Source: Candidatus Kuenenia stuttgartensis (GTDB taxonomy: Bacteria; Planctomycetota; Planctomycetia; Planctomycetales; Planctomycetaceae). Taken from it: 45,895 nucleotides of DNA. Shown piece by piece: positions 17,041 through 25,578 of this stretch. Each line of letters opens with the position of its first letter. Within the stretch, counting starts at the first letter, position 1. The translations under genes and the position numbers were made by a program. Under the pieces are notes generated by a model. It ran no database searches and was not told the DNA's origin. It worked only from the letters and a program-made list of their open reading frames with translations. The stretch spans positions 1 to 45,895 of the forward strand of contig CAMAVB010000031.1 in the NCBI GenBank assembly GCA_945861465.1, in the 5' to 3' direction.

Positions 17041-17838
17041 ATGGGCAGACGCAAACAAGCCGCAGTGCCTTTTTCCCTGTTCGCATTCCAGGACATCATC
17101 ACATCGGTCACAGGCATCATCCTGTTGATCACCATGATGATGGCTGTGGAACTCGTGCAGAATCTCAGCCGCGCTGCCGCCGCACCCCAGGAAGAAAAGT
17201 CGTCTCAAGTGGCACACACGCTGCGACAGGCCGTCAGCGAAAGCACGTCGGAATTGGATCGTCTGCAGAAGATTCTGGACGAAACGACAACCATTCGTTT
17301 CAATGCGGATTCACTGCGACGACGGCTGGCAGAACTCAAGGCGGCCGCTGGAGAACTTGAGTTGCAGAATGAGCAGATTCGAACGACTCAGGAAAAGATC
17401 GATGCGCGCAAGGCACAGCAGAACCTGGACGCGAAGGATCTCACACCGGAAGCCGTTGAAGCACTGGCGAAAGAGCAGGAAACAATCGCCCGACAAATCG
17501 CAACGATGAAGCAATCCAATCGCGTCATTTTCAATCGCCCCGCCGGCGCAGCAAAGACGCCGTGGCTGGCCGAATTGAACGAAACGTCGATCGTCGCGGC
17601 AGAAATGGGGCAGGTTCAGCCGCCGCAGTCGTTTGCAACTCCCGAAGCATTTCTGCAGTGGGTGCAGGATCAGGACCGGGATTCACGGTACTTCGTACTT
17701 CTCGTCAAGCCGACCACGATTGAAATGTTTTCGACGATCCGCAAGGCGCTTCAGGATCGACGCTTTGACGTCGGATATGACCTGCTGCCATCCGACCAGA
17801 CGGCAATTGATGCGCAGACAGGAGCGGGTGTGCAATGA
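17041..17838 (+). CDS. ExbD-like channel partner A, operon gene 8
   Basis: 265 residues from ATG 17041; the frame is open upstream through the palindromic repeat, which is not coding. A short cytoplasmic start leads into FAFQDIITSVTGIILLITMM, a single helix with D18 placed like the essential Asp of ExbD, TolR and MotB. A coiled coil (about 50-160) follows, then a small alpha/beta domain at the C-terminus (RYFVLLVKPTTIEMFSTIRK and DRRFDVGYDLLP) reminiscent of ExbD/TolR periplasmic domains. Gene 9 overlaps by 4 nt (ATGA). It is not called exbD because overall similarity is limited to topology and the Asp-helix. Confidence 0.75.
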   Translation: MGRRKQAAVPFSLFAFQDIITSVTGIILLITMMMAVELVQNLSRAAAAPQEEKSSQVAHTLRQAVSESTSELDRLQKILDETTTIRFNADSLRRRLAELKAAAGELELQNEQIRTTQEKIDARKAQQNLDAKDLTPEAVEALAKEQETIARQIATMKQSNRVIFNRPAGAAKTPWLAELNETSIVAAEMGQVQPPQSFATPEAFLQWVQDQDRDSRYFVLLVKPTTIEMFSTIRKALQDRRFDVGYDLLPSDQTAIDAQTGAGVQ

Positions 17839-18746
17839 GTCGTAAAGCTGCTCCCTCCGGCGACAGCCTGGATCTCCTGCTGGACACGATCTGCAACACG
17901 TTCGGCGGAATTCTGTTCATCGCCATGCTTGTCGTGATTCTGACGAATCAGGTCAGTCGCGATGCTGCGCCGTCCGCCCCCAGCGCAGAATCCAGCCGCG
18001 CGCTGCGTCGGCTGCGCGGGGAGCTGACAGAATCGGAAGCGAGACTGACAAAACTCCGCCAGGCCGTGCGGCAGAAAGAAGATCTGGAACGGCAATTTGC
18101 CGATCCGGAAAGTCTCGGTCTGCTGGAATCACTCCGGTCGCTTGACGACAATAGTGACGAGTTACGGGATGAGCGTACACAGAAACTGGCAGATGTCGCT
18201 GACTCACAGGCGGACCTTGCGGAGACTGCCAGGGAACTGGAAAAACTCGCTCAGCGGTTGGCCGAGGCAAAGGAACGACTGCAACTGGAGAAACAAAGGC
18301 TTGAGAGCGAAGCCAGCCTCAGAAGCCGAACGTCCGAAGTCCCCCAACAGCGTGCGACGCAGAAAGCTGCGATTCCCTTCTTTCTCAAAGCAGGACGCTT
18401 CAGCGCTTTCGCGCATCGTAATGAGGACGGCCAGATCGTCCACAATGAGGCGGAGTCGAAGATCGTGGAAGAAGCCCCTGGGAAGAAATACATTGAACTG
18501 GTGCCTGGTGCCGGGCTCGCTGTCGCAGCCGACGGCTCCAATGCTGCCGAGATCGCGGCGCGCCTGGCCGATTTTGACAAGTCTAAGCATTTCCTCTCGG
18601 TGTTTGTCTTCAAGGACTCGTTCGCAAATTTCGAGAGCGTCAAGAACGAAATGATCCGCGGCGGTTTTGAGTATCACCTGGTTCCGTTTCCCGACGACGC
18701 CAAAGTTTATATTGGCGACCAGACCGAACCGGTCTTTGTGCAGTAA
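17835..18746 (+). CDS. ExbD-like channel partner B, operon gene 9
   Basis: 303 residues. The same design as gene 8 with a different sequence: LDLLLDTICNTFGGILFIAM at the membrane with D17 (and D13), a coiled coil (about 50-165), then an alpha/beta C-terminal region (FLSVFVFKDSFANFESVKNE and GGFEYHLVPFP). The pair suggests a heterodimeric B subunit inside one MotA/ExbB-like pentamer, whereas classical ExbD, TolR or MotB are usually homodimers. ATGA overlap with gene 8 supports equal synthesis. Confidence 0.75.
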   Translation: MSRKAAPSGDSLDLLLDTICNTFGGILFIAMLVVILTNQVSRDAAPSAPSAESSRALRRLRGELTESEARLTKLRQAVRQKEDLERQFADPESLGLLESLRSLDDNSDELRDERTQKLADVADSQADLAETARELEKLAQRLAEAKERLQLEKQRLESEASLRSRTSEVPQQRATQKAAIPFFLKAGRFSAFAHRNEDGQIVHNEAESKIVEEAPGKKYIELVPGAGLAVAADGSNAAEIAARLADFDKSKHFLSVFVFKDSFANFESVKNEMIRGGFEYHLVPFPDDAKVYIGDQTEPVFVQ

Positions 18747-18761
18747 TCAGGGATCTGACGC

Positions 18762-20348
18762 ATGAACCAGCAGGGCGGAGCGGACATCAACGAGGAGGCA
18801 AACCCGCAATCGTTTTCCGATGAGGAGTCCGTTAATCAGTTTCGAACGCGAGTTTCCGTCGGCACGCTTGTCGGCGTTATGACCTGCCTGTTGTTCGCCG
18901 GCCTGCTGATGCTGGTGACCTGGTTGCCAAATCGACAAGGAGCCTCCCTTGCCGGAAGCATGGACGGAAGCGGCACCGGTACTGGAACCGGCAACGCAGT
19001 CGGCGATGGCACGTCATCCAGTGACGACGCCAGCGGCGATAATGACCGTACCGTCGCGGGCGAGATAGACCAGTCAACGGACGTCTCTGCTGGTCGCGAC
19101 GGTCCGGATTCCGGGGTTGATGCGCAGGCGGAAGACTCAGGGAATGCAGATCTCGGGTCAGCGAAGGATGATGCGATTGCCGCGAAGGGGACGGGATCGG
19201 TGGATGCTGAAAAACCTTCGCCGCAACTTTCCTTTACAGTTCCACCACTCGAACAGCTTCAGCCCGATCGATCAAGGGACGATGGAGCCCGCGATGCTGC
19301 CGCCGCTCGTTCGCCGGGGATGTTTGCCGGTCGTGATGCCGAGCAGCGAAAGAAACTTGCAGAATCAGAAGGCGGCAGCGCTGCCAGTGAATCAGCCGTG
19401 GAACGCGGTTTGAAATGGTTGGCGGATCACCAGGACAAAGATGGGCACTGGTCGCTGAACGAGTTTCATGCGGCGGGAGAGTGCAACGGACAATGTTCCA
19501 GTCCGGGAAGTGTGAGCGATGCCGCCGGGACAGGATTCGGCCTGCTGCCGTTCCTGGGCGCAGGGTACACCCATCAGAGTGGCAAGTATAAAAAGACAGT
19601 GAAGACTGGTCTCGACTGGTTGATCGCAGACCAAACGAAGGAAGGCACGTTTCGTCATTGTGATGCAGGCACTCTTTATGCGCACGGAATCGCATCGATC
19701 GCGTTATGCGAAGCCTGGGCCATGACAAAGGACCCGAAGCTCAAACAACCCGCACAGCGATCAATCGATTACATCGTGAAAGCACAACATGGGCAGGGCG
19801 GCTGGAGATATTCGCCCGGTATGGCGGGCGACACCAGTGTGACCGGCTGGCAGGTCATTGCCCTGCGAAGTGCTCAGCAGGGAGGACTCCATGTTCCCAA
19901 AGGCGTCATGACGAAAGTATCAGTTTTTCTGGATTCTGTGCAGACCGACAGGAAAGGAGGTGGTTACGGATACACGCCGGGCGGCGGCGGCTCCGACGCC
20001 ATGACGGCCGAAGGCCTGCTGTGCCGCATTTACACATCCTGGAATTCAAAACGCCCGGGTCTCGAGGCCGGAGTCCAATATCTGCTGTCACATCCGCCGC
20101 AACAGGGCGGAGATCTTTACTACTGGTATTACGCAACTCAGGTCCTGCATCATTATGGCGGCGAGCCGTGGGAGGAATGGAATCCTGTCATGAGAGATCT
20201 GCTGATTGATTCGCAGTCCACTGAAGGTCACGAATCCGGCAGCTGGGCTCCTCAGGGCGGACACGATGGCGCTGGCGGACGAGTCTACGCAACATCGCTG
20301 TCATTGCTCACGCTGGAAGTTTATTACCGTCATAAACGGATGTTCTAG
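18762..20348 (+). CDS. Membrane-tethered alpha/alpha-toroid protein (prenyltransferase/squalene-cyclase-like), operon gene 10
   Basis: 528 residues. A cytoplasmic start, one helix at about 33-55, an acidic Gly/Asp/Ser linker (60-200), then a toroid domain (207-528) with repeats such as RGLKWLADHQDKDGHWSL, IDYIVKAQHGQGGWRYSP and the motif GTGFGLLPFLGAGYTH. This is the squalene-cyclase / prenyltransferase-like repeat fold frequent in planctomycete secreted proteins. The DxDD motif of squalene-hopene cyclases is not seen, so it is more likely a binding or structural domain than a cyclase. It is the last gene of the operon; a hairpin with T-run follows. Confidence 0.8.
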   Translation: MNQQGGADINEEANPQSFSDEESVNQFRTRVSVGTLVGVMTCLLFAGLLMLVTWLPNRQGASLAGSMDGSGTGTGTGNAVGDGTSSSDDASGDNDRTVAGEIDQSTDVSAGRDGPDSGVDAQAEDSGNADLGSAKDDAIAAKGTGSVDAEKPSPQLSFTVPPLEQLQPDRSRDDGARDAAAARSPGMFAGRDAEQRKKLAESEGGSAASESAVERGLKWLADHQDKDGHWSLNEFHAAGECNGQCSSPGSVSDAAGTGFGLLPFLGAGYTHQSGKYKKTVKTGLDWLIADQTKEGTFRHCDAGTLYAHGIASIALCEAWAMTKDPKLKQPAQRSIDYIVKAQHGQGGWRYSPGMAGDTSVTGWQVIALRSAQQGGLHVPKGVMTKVSVFLDSVQTDRKGGGYGYTPGGGGSDAMTAEGLLCRIYTSWNSKRPGLEAGVQYLLSHPPQQGGDLYYWYYATQVLHHYGGEPWEEWNPVMRDLLIDSQSTEGHESGSWAPQGGHDGAGGRVYATSLSLLTLEVYYRHKRMF

Positions 20349-20365
20349 CCTCTGAAGAAGAGACC

Positions 20366-20400
20366 TTTGGAATGCGGTGACTCGTCACCGCTTTCTTTTT
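20366..20400 (+). terminator. Terminator of the ten-gene operon, also a dispersed repeat
   Basis: TTTGGAATGCGGTGA-CTCG-TCACCGC followed by TTTCTTTTT: a 7-bp stem (20374-20380 with 20385-20391), 4-nt loop and T-run, 26 bp after the last stop codon. A related hairpin (TTTGGAGTGCGGCGA...TCGCCGC) lies at 20513-20538 in the opposite orientation, so the sequence belongs to a repeat family that seems to double as a terminator. Confidence 0.85.
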
Positions 20401-20904
20401 AAGGTAATTTGGCTCTGCGCAAGAGGATTGTTTGTTCTGTCGGCTTCACCTGAAATGGCATGTTCGCTGTTTCTTAAGTCGATTGACACGAATGCTGTGT
20501 TGGAAAGGCAAAGCGGCGAAAAGTCGCCGCACTCCAAATGACTGTCGCTTGTTTCAGCTGCAGTGCTGGGTTTCCCACCGGCGGTGTGAAACGGGAATTT
20601 TCGCGCAGGCGAAATCGAAAGAGTAACGATGCACAACAAAGAGCCTGTGTTGCTGACGATCGTGATTGAAACGGCCCGCATGAGGCGGCTTGCTGGGAAG
20701 AAGAATCCCGGGGACACAGCTTGATACTTCGTTGGCTTTCCACCCTGGCTCGCTCAGGTGGAAGCGAATCTGGTTGCCTGACACGTTGCTGACCCAGACG
20801 AGGCTACCATCGAGGCAAGCTGCGGTGGCGTGCAGCAATATGGAATGCACGTCGCGATCTGGTGGCCAAACGGGGGCTTCCATCCACGCAGGGTGGACAG
20901 ACTC
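20401..20904. other. Convergent intergenic gap of 500 bp
   Basis: Separates the operon from the leftward thioredoxin-like gene. It holds the inverted second copy of the hairpin repeat (20513-20538). Frames on both strands are open for 60-110 codons but show no domain or ribosome site, so none is called. Confidence 0.5.
20513..20538 (-). repeat. Second copy of the GCGGnGA hairpin repeat
   Basis: On the minus strand it reads TTTGGAGTGCGGCGA, CTTT loop, then TCGCCGC and TTTGCC. The stem is 7 bp. It faces the copy at 20366-20400 and lies downstream of the leftward thioredoxin-like gene, so it could terminate that transcript, though the T-run is weak. Confidence 0.7.
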
Positions 20905-21999
20905 CTACGGCTCGACGAGTAATTGCTGCACGGCCTGTTCGATCGTTTTGTCGCCAGTGGCTCCCTTCCAGTTCAATTCTCCCTGCCACCATTGGCGAAG
21001 GTAACCGTTCTTATCGACAACGTAGACCGTTGGCCACATCGTGTTCCCCCACGCCTCCCAGTTTTTCGATGCAACGTCAACCATGATCGGAAACTCCAGT
21101 TTGCGTTCTGCTGCAGCAGACTTCACCGCGACTGGGTCACGCTCCTGCGTGGTTTCTGGAGTTTGAATGCCGACAACCACGACACCTTTCTCACGCCATT
21201 GCTCGTGCCAACGCCGATAAATTTCGAAGTTCGCGTGGCAGTTGTGACACTGGAATGCATAGAAGTGTACCAGCACAACTTTACCTCGAAGTCCCTTTAA
21301 CGTCAGCGGCTTTGAGTTGAGCCAATCCTCGACCGCCACAAACTCGGGTGCCATCGGATAGATGCGTTTCAATTTGGCGATCTCAAAGGACTCGCCAAGC
21401 ATTTCCTGCAAACGCCGGGCTTGCTCAGGTTTGAGCACCTTCCCGACCGCATCATGCTCCGCTTTTGCCGCTGCCTTTGCTTTCGACTGCAGCTCGTCAC
21501 TCGGTTCGCCACTCATGACTGCTTTTTGCAGTGCTGACTGCGCTGCTTCGGTTGACCTGGCCAGTTTTGCGAAACGCTCCTGCTGCATCGAGTCCAGTTT
21601 CAATTCCACCGCCAAGTCATTGCCGAGCAGCATTCTGACGCTCTGTGCCTGCAACTCGATCTGCCGCAGTCGTTCTCGCTGCTCGGTCGTTGTATTCTCT
21701 GCCAGCCAACTGTGGACACGTAGATCCAGAGAATCGAGGATGGGAAGCTGCTGTTGCGGTGACTGATTTCGCAATTGAAACCACGGCCCGTCGATTTGCG
21801 CGAACAGGGACTCCAATTCGGTGACCTGCTTGCTGCTCAGCTTCAGTTCCTGATGAATCTCGGGCGCGTGCAGCAACGCCATCAGTTGGCGCGGTACGAG
21901 CGAGCGATTTTCACTGGAGACGGATTCCAGCTGCGTCCCGATCGCTGGCGGCAGGAGTGCTAACGCAATCAGCAGGAGATAAACGATTCGAATTGTCAT
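20905..21999 (-). CDS. Exported thioredoxin-fold (redoxin, DipZ-like) protein
   Basis: 364 residues from ATG 21997-21999, with GAGG 9 nt upstream; the longer frame to 22182 lacks a ribosome site and would bury the signal sequence. Residues 1-21 (MTIRIVYLLLIALALLPPAIG) form a signal peptide. Residues 30-210 are helical, of unknown role, with a Spy/CpxP-like style (ELKLSSKQVTELESLF, MQQERFAKLA). Residues 215-364 form a thioredoxin fold with the redox pair C251-H-N-C254, GVQTPE-type strands and the cis-Pro segment TMWPTVYVVD. It should act in the periplasm as a disulfide reductase or thiol-dependent sensor. Confidence 0.87.
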   Translation of the reverse strand: MTIRIVYLLLIALALLPPAIGTQLESVSSENRSLVPRQLMALLHAPEIHQELKLSSKQVTELESLFAQIDGPWFQLRNQSPQQQLPILDSLDLRVHSWLAENTTTEQRERLRQIELQAQSVRMLLGNDLAVELKLDSMQQERFAKLARSTEAAQSALQKAVMSGEPSDELQSKAKAAAKAEHDAVGKVLKPEQARRLQEMLGESFEIAKLKRIYPMAPEFVAVEDWLNSKPLTLKGLRGKVVLVHFYAFQCHNCHANFEIYRRWHEQWREKGVVVVGIQTPETTQERDPVAVKSAAAERKLEFPIMVDVASKNWEAWGNTMWPTVYVVDKNGYLRQWWQGELNWKGATGDKTIEQAVQQLLVEP

Positions 22000-22341
22000 A
22001 ATAAGTTCCTCAAACGCGACGTCGCCGAACCATGGCCTGCTCGCAGGAAATGGGTCCACGAAATCGTTACTATGCGCCTTGTTTGCCCAGACAACATCCC
22101 GAGTAGATCCTGAAAACCTTTCGTTACGGTGTGTACCATCGCGGGGCAGCGACTTCAACACAAAGCCGTTATCGCGAAGCACGTACCTTTATCAATAACT
22201 TGTCATTGACCCGCCACAGGCAAACCATCAACTTCGCGTTGTGTTCATCAGCCGCTGAGCGTTAGCCCACATCGGGGCTCGTACATCATTACGGTTTTTC
22301 ATTTGCCGAAAGTGAACCGAAACTCCAACAGTGCAGCGGGC
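22000..22341. other. Leader of the thioredoxin-like gene
   Basis: About 340 bp with no convincing gene, containing the promoter region of the leftward thioredoxin-like gene and, at its right end, the terminator of the next leftward gene. No operator was recognised. Confidence 0.4.
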
Positions 22342-22342
22342 C

Positions 22343-22385
22343 ATTGAAAAAAAACAGGGCTGATCTTTCACCGAAAGATCAGCCC
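22343..22385 (-). terminator. Rho-independent terminator of the leftward secreted-protein gene
   Basis: A perfect 13-bp stem (GGGCTGATCTTTC at 22357-22369, complement 22373-22385) with a 3-nt loop. On the minus strand it is followed by TGTTTTTTTTC. It lies 56 bp beyond the stop codon of the gene at 22442-24202. Confidence 0.9.
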
Positions 22386-22441
22386 ATTGGCTTTAACCTC
22401 TTCGGTCGCGGCAACATGCTGATGCCAGCGACCTGACTGTG

Positions 22442-24202
22442 TTATTCTGCCTTCAGGGTAAACTGTTCCATCAAGACGCCGTTTTCGTCACCGACCCAGT
22501 AACCGCCCGTTGGGGCCATATACTTTTCGATGACATCAAACGATGGCAGTTTACCGAAATCAATCTTCGCGAACAGGTCTTCCATGCCGGGGAAATTCTC
22601 GGCTGCTTCGCCGTCACGCAGCATGTCATACAGACGCCGGTACTGTTCGGCGGGACGCGAAAACGTCACCGCCAATGCACCATCCGGAAAGTGTCCTGAG
22701 ACGGATTTAAAGTCATCAGAATCAGCCAGCGGACGCACGTCGTTATCGTTCCTCAGAGCCTGCTCAAGCTGATTTCCACCGATCGCGACCAGCAGCTGGC
22801 TGTTGGCCACGGTGAACGAAATTTTCTGGCCAGTCCCCGGATCAATTTCATAAACCGTGACACCATTCACTTCACGTGTCTCGCTGGGAACACCCGGCTG
22901 TGAAGCCAGCTTATTCAGCAGATCGGCAAATGCCTGGTTGTCCTTGACACCGATGGCAAACAGCATGTCATCTGAAGCTGCTTTCGACGTACGGTCGCCG
23001 GGCGATATTACGACCTGCATTTTCCCATCGAGTTGATCAATCACGTCCTTCTTGATGTGAACCTGAGGTTCCCGCTCAGAAAGTGAATCGATGGTGCTTT
23101 CAAACGCACCGGCACCCTGGAACATATCTACCAGTGTTTCAATAGCCGTATAGGCTTCTCCAGCTTTCCACTTTGTCGCCATCCATACACTGGCGTCTTC
23201 TTTGACCCATGATGGCGGGACGGCGTCGACTGCATCCAGCTGAAACACCTGCATGGCTGCCTGAGGAGGTTGCTCGCAATACAGAAACGAGCGGGACACG
23301 CCGTCAAATTCATCACCACCCATTTCGCCGGACGAACCAATGCCCTTGAGCTGATCGATGCCCAGCGTCGGGAAAAACCCGATCGCCATTCCGGCAGCGG
23401 CACCATTTGGACCGAGCGAACCGGTCTGAACCAATGCCGTAAACATTCCCACGGGATCAACGAAAGTCGTCATCTGGCCGGCACCGGGAGTTGATTCGCA
23501 CTTCTCCATGATGTAGGCGTAGACGGCGTTACTCTTCAAAGTTTTTTCGGAACCGCCAGCCCAGTTGTCGAGCGTCAGCTTCAACAGCGCGCTGCTGTTT
23601 GAAACAACCAGGCGTTCGTCTTTCAGAAACCAGCCAAATTCTTTAGCCAGCGGAGTCTGCTTTGCGATATCGCTGGTGACGGTGTACATCGTCAACTCGG
23701 TGCCATCGTGCTCAACGTTGGCGGCTTCAAGCTGATCGTTGTCGTTCAGTGCAGCGCTGGCTTTTTCAAGCAGACCTTTGACTTCTGATTCGTGCGAACC
23801 GTAGTCCATGAACATAATGACACCCATTTTGTTCGACGAGGCTTTCGAAACGGCAATGGTGACTTCGCCGGTTGGAATTGCCATCAACTCGTCTGCGGTC
23901 AGACCCAATGCGTCGTTGATCTGCGACAGACTGTCCTGCATTTCACTGCTGAACGCATTGGACACTTCAGCTTTGAATTCTTCGAGAGCAGGATCAGCAA
24001 ACAACCGACCGCTCGACGAATTCTCGAACGATTCTTTGAATCCCTGCACGCTGGGCATGGATAGGTAGAAATACGTGTCCCGTGGGAGAATCTCACTACT
24101 CAACACCTTAGTGTCAGTTGTCTGAGCAGAAGCAACACCACTCAGGCCACCCAGCATTACGGCAGACGCGAGCAGCAGTTTTTTAAATCGGGCCAAAAAC
24201 AT
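22442..24202 (-). CDS. Exported protein of unknown function (DUF3352-like, weak)
   Basis: 586 residues from ATG 24200-24202, chosen because residues 1-27 then form a clear signal peptide (MFLARFKKLLLASAVMLGGL then SGVASA). The mature part begins with LPRDTYFYLSMPSVQGFKES, a pattern of planctomycete secreted proteins that resemble DUF3352 (repeats of substrate-independent alpha/beta units with 'D...Y' starts and 'LLVAIGGNQLEQALRN'-type segments). No catalytic motif is seen. It is monocistronic, with its own strong terminator. The assignment to DUF3352 is a guess from style. Confidence 0.7.
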   Translation of the reverse strand: MFLARFKKLLLASAVMLGGLSGVASAQTTDTKVLSSEILPRDTYFYLSMPSVQGFKESFENSSSGRLFADPALEEFKAEVSNAFSSEMQDSLSQINDALGLTADELMAIPTGEVTIAVSKASSNKMGVIMFMDYGSHESEVKGLLEKASAALNDNDQLEAANVEHDGTELTMYTVTSDIAKQTPLAKEFGWFLKDERLVVSNSSALLKLTLDNWAGGSEKTLKSNAVYAYIMEKCESTPGAGQMTTFVDPVGMFTALVQTGSLGPNGAAAGMAIGFFPTLGIDQLKGIGSSGEMGGDEFDGVSRSFLYCEQPPQAAMQVFQLDAVDAVPPSWVKEDASVWMATKWKAGEAYTAIETLVDMFQGAGAFESTIDSLSEREPQVHIKKDVIDQLDGKMQVVISPGDRTSKAASDDMLFAIGVKDNQAFADLLNKLASQPGVPSETREVNGVTVYEIDPGTGQKISFTVANSQLLVAIGGNQLEQALRNDNDVRPLADSDDFKSVSGHFPDGALAVTFSRPAEQYRRLYDMLRDGEAAENFPGMEDLFAKIDFGKLPSFDVIEKYMAPTGGYWVGDENGVLMEQFTLKAE

Positions 24203-24579
24203 CGAAAAGTCTTTCACTATTGAGAGGAACCGCGGATATCGAACACAATGAGCCAAACCGAGCCAATTCGTGGCCTTTGAAACATTCCTGGCGAGATTGT
24301 CTGTAAAATGCCAAAAAATACCAGGGATTCAACCGAAATGGGGGGTATTTCTCACTCGGAAACGCTGTTTGACGCTGACTTCAAAGATCGATATTCTTCC
24401 CAGTTCAAATTCCCGGGACCCGTGGGGGTCTCGCCGGATTCTGTCACCTCCGGATTTTTGGTGACGTGCTGCGTGTCGAATCACGACATTGTGTTTCGAC
24501 ATTCACACAATTGTTCTGTGCGAGTCCCCTATTGGGCTGCTCGCTGCGGCATGCCGCCGCAGATCACAGGAGATCGGCA
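24203..24579. other. Divergent promoter region of rpsB and the leftward secreted-protein gene
   Basis: About 380 bp between divergent genes. The 3' part is the rpsB leader, ending in AGGAGAT eight bases before ATG 24580. A leader structure for S2 autoregulation may exist but was not identified by eye. Confidence 0.5.
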
Positions 24580-25338
24580 ATGGCTGAGATTGTGGTAAAA
24601 GAGATTCTGGAAGCGGGTGTTCACTACGGACACCGATCCAGTCGCTGGAACCCGAAAATGCGACCGTATATTTACGGTCGTCGTAATCAGATTCATATCA
24701 TCGACATCAAAGAAACCATCCGCGGTCTGATCCGAGCAAAGAAGTATCTGCTCAAAGTCGCTGCCCAGGGTGGGCTGATCCTGTTTGTGGGAACCAAGCG
24801 TCAAGCCGGTGCTGCCATCGAAGAACTGGCTCAGGACTGCAAAATGCCGTACTGCACCGAGCGCTGGCTCGGCGGTACGCTGACGAATTTCCGCACGATT
24901 CGTACCCGGCTGAAACGTTTGGAAGAACTTGAGACTCTCCGCGAAAACGGTGAGATTAAGAACTACTCCAAGAAGATGCAGTCGACACTGAATCGTGAGT
25001 ACAACAAGATCTACCGCAACCTGAACGGCATGCGGGAAATGAATCGCTTGCCGGAATGTCTGGTGATCGTAGATCCGACCAAAGAAAAGAACGCCGTCCA
25101 TGAAGCTCGCCTGCTCGGCGTGAAAATTGTGGCGCTGATCGATACCGATTCCGACCCGGACATGGTCGACCTGCCGATCCCGGGCAACGACGATAGTCTG
25201 CGCTCGATTCGACTGGTGATCCAGCACCTGACCGACGCGATCAAACAAGGACGCAGCATGCGTCCGGACGATCCGAAGAAGAAATCAGACGACGCGCCTG
25301 CATCGAATGAGCCAAAGGCAGTACCTTCAATTCGGTAA
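24580..25338 (+). CDS. rpsB: 30S ribosomal protein S2
   Basis: 252 residues from ATG 24580, preceded by AGGAGAT; the frame is open further upstream to 24466 but that part is unlike S2. Family signatures are clear: [18 protein letters not shown] near the N-terminus, [22 protein letters not shown], and [14 protein letters not shown] with [10 protein letters not shown]-type ending (here [14 protein letters not shown]). It is part of the small subunit platform. It is followed by tsf and pyrH, the common bacterial order. Confidence 0.98.
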   Translation: MAEIVVKEILEAGVHYGHRSSRWNPKMRPYIYGRRNQIHIIDIKETIRGLIRAKKYLLKVAAQGGLILFVGTKRQAGAAIEELAQDCKMPYCTERWLGGTLTNFRTIRTRLKRLEELETLRENGEIKNYSKKMQSTLNREYNKIYRNLNGMREMNRLPECLVIVDPTKEKNAVHEARLLGVKIVALIDTDSDPDMVDLPIPGNDDSLRSIRLVIQHLTDAIKQGRSMRPDDPKKKSDDAPASNEPKAVPSIR

Positions 25339-25404
25339 TTCGATTCGGCGAACTCGTACGGCTTGACACATGTCCCTTCTCCCCGAGGGGACTGCCGTCG
25401 TAAT

Positions 25405-25471
25405 CGTTTAACGGCAAGCCGCAGGCGTCGGTGCCAGGATTTCGCCTACGCCTTCGGCTCGCCGTTAAACG
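25405..25471. repeat. Inverted repeat between rpsB and tsf
   Basis: CGTTTAACGGCAAGCCGCAG then GCGT (25405-25428) pairs with 25448-25471 (22 of 24 bp), loop about 19 nt. The CGTTTAACGGC-AGCCG motif looks like a dispersed planctomycete palindrome. It may weaken read-through from rpsB into tsf, but lacks a T-run. Confidence 0.75.
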
Positions 25472-25486
25472 ACCTCAGGCCACGTC

Positions 25487-25505
25487 CGAATTCTCAGGAA
25501 TTCGG
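25487..25505. repeat. Short palindrome before tsf
   Basis: CCGAATTC-TCAG-GAATTCGG: a perfect 8-bp stem with a 3-4 nt centre, ending 74 bp before the tsf start. A small intergenic palindrome, role unknown. Confidence 0.6.
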
Positions 25506-25578
25506 CTACAAACCAGTGTCTTTGTCGCTGAGCTGCGACTTGAAACCTGACACTTGATTCATGTCTAAGGAGATTGTG

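Noticed and set aside
5854-20348. Calling the operon a Zorya or TolQRA/ExbBD system outright
   Set aside because: Only the MotA/ExbB-like subunit and the Asp-bearing helices are shared; ZorC/ZorD, TolA/TolB/Pal or TonB partners are not seen.
20554-20883. 110-codon leftward frame after the thioredoxin-like gene
   Set aside because: No ribosome site, no domain, and it runs close to a hairpin repeat; judged non-coding.
24466-24579. N-terminal extension of ribosomal protein S2
   Set aside because: The extra 38 residues are unlike S2, and AGGAGAT before ATG 24580 decides the start.
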